A DNA stretch of 64,000 nucleotides from contig NZ_CP042434.1 of the NCBI RefSeq assembly GCF_007971385.1, positions 496,001 through 560,000 on the forward strand, written 5' to 3'. Shown piece after piece: positions 61,652 to 64,000 of this stretch (its first letter is position 1; each line of letters opens with the position of its first letter). Source of the DNA: Arachidicoccus ginsenosidivorans (lineage in GTDB: Bacteria > Bacteroidota > Bacteroidia > Chitinophagales > Chitinophagaceae). Under the pieces are notes generated by a model, which worked only from the letters and a program-made list of their open reading frames with translations, was not told the origin of the DNA and ran no database searches. The position numbers were made by a program, and so were the translations under genes.

Positions 61652-63154
61652 TCAGTTTTCAAGATCCACTGTATATTTTAAAATCCTTCCAGAATCTAAA
61701 ACATAAGTGCTCCCACGGTCCTTGCTAATATACGCCCTGTTATTACCATAATTAGGTGATTGGCCAAAGACGCCGCCATAGCGACCTGATAAAGGTGTAG
61801 ATTCGGACCTTAGTATAAAAGCAAGTCGTTCATTTTTCTTAACATCGAGGCCAGGATAAATCTTTAACTGATTGGGTGACCATCCGATACTACTTGAGGC
61901 GACTTTTTTGGAAAATAGCGGTAGCCCAATCGGGTAATCTTTAGCGTTTATCTTAAAAACTTCAAAAACTAATTCACCATCCGGATAACCACTTCTGAAT
62001 ATCGTCATCGATACTTCTTTTAGATTTCCAGACATGGGCGACTGCCATACTTGCAAATACCGGGTATTACCTGTAATATCCCCTTTTGCGGTGAACTGAA
62101 CACTGTCAATGACATTATCTGCAAGTTTAATCACTCCCCCCTTCATTACTTTATTTGAGCAATCAATCGCTTGAATCTTGCCATTAGCATTAAATTCAAG
62201 AGGTGTCCAAAAATAGTTGGCCAATGCTTCATTTTTTGCCCCATTATTCCAAAGGTCACTACCATACACATATATCGTTTTAGCATTATACTTTATAACA
62301 GAGACAAAGGAAGGCTGACCTCCACAAGAGTTATTGGTAATCTTAACTGGCTGCGACCAAGGGCCCAAAGGTGAAGATGCCGTTTTATATGATGTTCCTG
62401 TACCGCCGCAATAGCCACAGTTTGGATCAGAATAAAGAATATAGTATCTACCTTCACGCTTGAACATTGCAGGTGCCTCAGTTGCTCCATTTGTGACAGA
62501 ATCCACATATTGCCCAGTTCCTGTTAAATAATCATCACTCAGTTTTTCTATAACAATAGCACCCTTTTTACGCCAATCGGTATAGGCTAAATAAGCTGTG
62601 CCGTCATCATCTACAAAAAGGTCATGATCCCCATTATTTAATCCTGCCGTGGGCATATCGCTATTTACAGCCAAATGAGGTTCCTTTACCTCCTTAAAAG
62701 GACCTGTAGGCTTGGAAGCTGTAAATACACGATACCCCACACGATTATCGTAGACATTTACCCACAATACATAACGTTTCGTTTTTTTATTAAAGATAAC
62801 ATGAGGCCGAAAGCAACCATAAGTCTTACCGTTACACCGGCACTGCCACTGCTTGGTTTGGGCATCAAACAGGTAACCCTTGTAATCCCAAGTTTTTAAA
62901 TCTTTTGATGCGTAGACTTTAAACCCGCAAAACGGCGCATCCTTATTCCCCCATTCAAAACCACAGTCATAACTTGTCCCATATAAATAATAGGTACCAT
63001 TAAAGTAAGTAATTTCTCCATCATGCGCATCAATGGCATCTCCAGTTGTGCTAAGACGAACAATTGGCTGCCCCTCTTTATTAAAATTAACAAACTGAGA
63101 CAAGGCTGCATTAATACAAAGGGAGGAGAGGAAAATAAAAAGCGTTTTTTTCAT
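61652..63154 (-). CDS. Glycoside hydrolase family 43
   Basis: 500 residues, secreted (signal MKKTLFIFLSSLCINAALSQ). Five-bladed beta-propeller GH43 domain with the general base D45 (AHDGEITYFNGTYYLYG), D178 (NGDHDLFVDDDG) and proton donor E226 (NGATEAPAMF). Cysteine-rich insertions (CGFEW, CRCNGKTYGCF, NCGYCGGTG) are unusual. The C-terminal 150 residues look like a separate beta domain. Arabinan, xylan or beta-1,3-galactan are possible substrates. A sugar isomerase gene lies upstream, on the same strand. Confidence 0.9.
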   Translation of the reverse strand: MKKTLFIFLSSLCINAALSQFVNFNKEGQPIVRLSTTGDAIDAHDGEITYFNGTYYLYGTSYDCGFEWGNKDAPFCGFKVYASKDLKTWDYKGYLFDAQTKQWQCRCNGKTYGCFRPHVIFNKKTKRYVLWVNVYDNRVGYRVFTASKPTGPFKEVKEPHLAVNSDMPTAGLNNGDHDLFVDDDGTAYLAYTDWRKKGAIVIEKLSDDYLTGTGQYVDSVTNGATEAPAMFKREGRYYILYSDPNCGYCGGTGTSYKTASSPLGPWSQPVKITNNSCGGQPSFVSVIKYNAKTIYVYGSDLWNNGAKNEALANYFWTPLEFNANGKIQAIDCSNKVMKGGVIKLADNVIDSVQFTAKGDITGNTRYLQVWQSPMSGNLKEVSMTIFRSGYPDGELVFEVFKINAKDYPIGLPLFSKKVASSSIGWSPNQLKIYPGLDVKKNERLAFILRSESTPLSGRYGGVFGQSPNYGNNRAYISKDRGSTYVLDSGRILKYTVDLEN

Positions 63155-63192
63155 AAATGATTATTTTTTTGGTCCTTAAAGTAAAATAAAAA

Positions 63193-64000
63193 TTATTCAA
63201 TAAAGGATCGACAAACTATTATCACCTCCATATCTAATAGTGCTCCCAGTTTCTTAAGTTTATCAGAAATATGCCCGATACCTACAGCACAATGATGCGC
63301 AGGGCCATGACTGTTCCATGACTCTAAAAAACGCTTTGCACCGATAGAAAACTTATAACGACTATTGGTATTCCCTATTTTCAAAATTTTACCAGCAACT
63401 GATGTTCCCTCTGCTACAAGTAGCGCAAGTGTTCCATCTGCCTGTTCTATCACTGATAACATGGTCACGGGGCCGTGTTTTACCACCATTTCAACAGAAA
63501 GCCCCTTTCCTACTTTGCCATGATACACCTGTAAAGGCTTTACTTTAGGTTTTCCATCAGCAATCAGAATATGTCCAGGTCCGTCATGCCCCATAAGTAT
63601 TACATCATCCTGGTAATCCATAGCATAATACTCAGTAAATGATCCTCCAATACCAAAGCTATCAAGAATTTTCATTGCCTGCGCATTTTTTATATCATAT
63701 TCGCCCGCCACCGGGATATTATTAGCGGTCAGTAGTGAGTTTCCTAAGATTACAGATGCAAAAGTATCTTCATTATTTGAATCTGAGCCTTTGCAATAAT
63801 ATGCAATAGCTCCCAATTTATATTTCCTGACCAGCTTTTCAAGCGCAGCAGAGGTTTTGGCAGCCCGAGTAAGCTCAGACTTCAAACAATCTAGTTCAAT
63901 ATCAAAATGCGTTTCAAATAACAACTCCTGTCGATTGATTTCAGTTTGTGTTACAGAATTCCTGATAGAGGTTAGTTCATCCGGTTCAATTAATTCTATA
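63193..64000 (-). CDS. L-fucose/L-arabinose isomerase family protein, partial
   Basis: At least 269 codons; the frame is open to the window edge, so the N-terminus lies outside. The visible part has GEYDIKNAQAMKILDSFG, DGPGHILIADGKPKV, VYHGKVGKGLSVEM and a final NSHGPAHHCAVGIGH. These are typical of the arabinose/fucose isomerase superfamily C-terminal half. It would isomerise an aldose released by the local glycosidases. The exact sugar is not decidable. Confidence 0.82.
   Translation of the reverse strand, partial: IELIEPDELTSIRNSVTQTEINRQELLFETHFDIELDCLKSELTRAAKTSAALEKLVRKYKLGAIAYYCKGSDSNNEDTFASVILGNSLLTANNIPVAGEYDIKNAQAMKILDSFGIGGSFTEYYAMDYQDDVILMGHDGPGHILIADGKPKVKPLQVYHGKVGKGLSVEMVVKHGPVTMLSVIEQADGTLALLVAEGTSVAGKILKIGNTNSRYKFSIGAKRFLESWNSHGPAHHCAVGIGHISDKLKKLGALLDMEVIIVCRSFIE

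Noticed and set aside
38428..64000. Second attachment site matching the tRNA-Lys 3' end
   Set aside because: No second copy of the T-arm and acceptor sequence was seen in the rest of the window, so the far island edge is not here.

Overview
This window looks like a chromosomal segment of a Bacteroidota bacterium, most likely close to the Chitinophagaceae. The signs are a SusC/SusD pair, a TonB siderophore receptor with a carboxypeptidase-like N-terminal domain, a bacillithiol gene (bshA), a futalosine-pathway menaquinone gene (mqnA), almost no Shine-Dalgarno sequences, and promoters of the Bacteroidota type (TTTG, 19-20 bases, TAnnTTTG). Base composition is AT-rich. The placement is inferred from gene content; no 16S gene is present.

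Layout. 0-9 kb: housekeeping and iron uptake (S41 peptidase, BadF-type sugar kinase, PepSY membrane protein, siderophore receptor, rpsF-rpsR-rplI, sucD). 9-20 kb: a sphingolipid-desaturase-like protein, LutB, isocitrate dehydrogenase, aldo/keto reductase, an epimerase plus Crp-type regulator, bioB and small unknown proteins. 20-34 kb: potassium/proton antiporter, selD-mnmH, mqnA, purB, a putative glycoside hydrolase with a CBM9-like protein, aroE, a ComA-like protein and a TPR protein. 34-37.5 kb: rpmH-rnpA-yidD, bshA and tRNA-Lys. The tRNA is followed at once by a broken tyrosine integrase, so an island probably starts there.

38-49 kb is a fucose-type polysaccharide locus: mutarotase, aldo/keto reductase, SusD, SusC, GH29 alpha-L-fucosidase and AraC regulator. 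49.7-61 kb is a patchwork of mobile and defence debris: an excisionase-like protein, a dead RecG-like gene, an IS-like element with inverted-repeat ends and an unrecognised 499-residue gene, an AbiE pair whose toxin is truncated, an hsdM scrap, a HigB toxin with a HigA-peptidase antitoxin, a DUF6088-like gene with a stop, and a SWIM-SNF2 helicase. At 61.6-64 kb carbohydrate genes resume (GH43 and a sugar isomerase cut by the window edge).

A dominant property of the sequence is single-base loss in short homopolymers. More than twenty genes, including essential ones such as purB and mqnA, are broken by exactly one missing A, T, G or C, and adding one base restores a family-typical protein of correct length. 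This pattern points to consensus errors rather than gene death. Genes broken this way are given below as single CDS spans with the repair site stated; those with nonsense codons or truncations are called pseudogenes.
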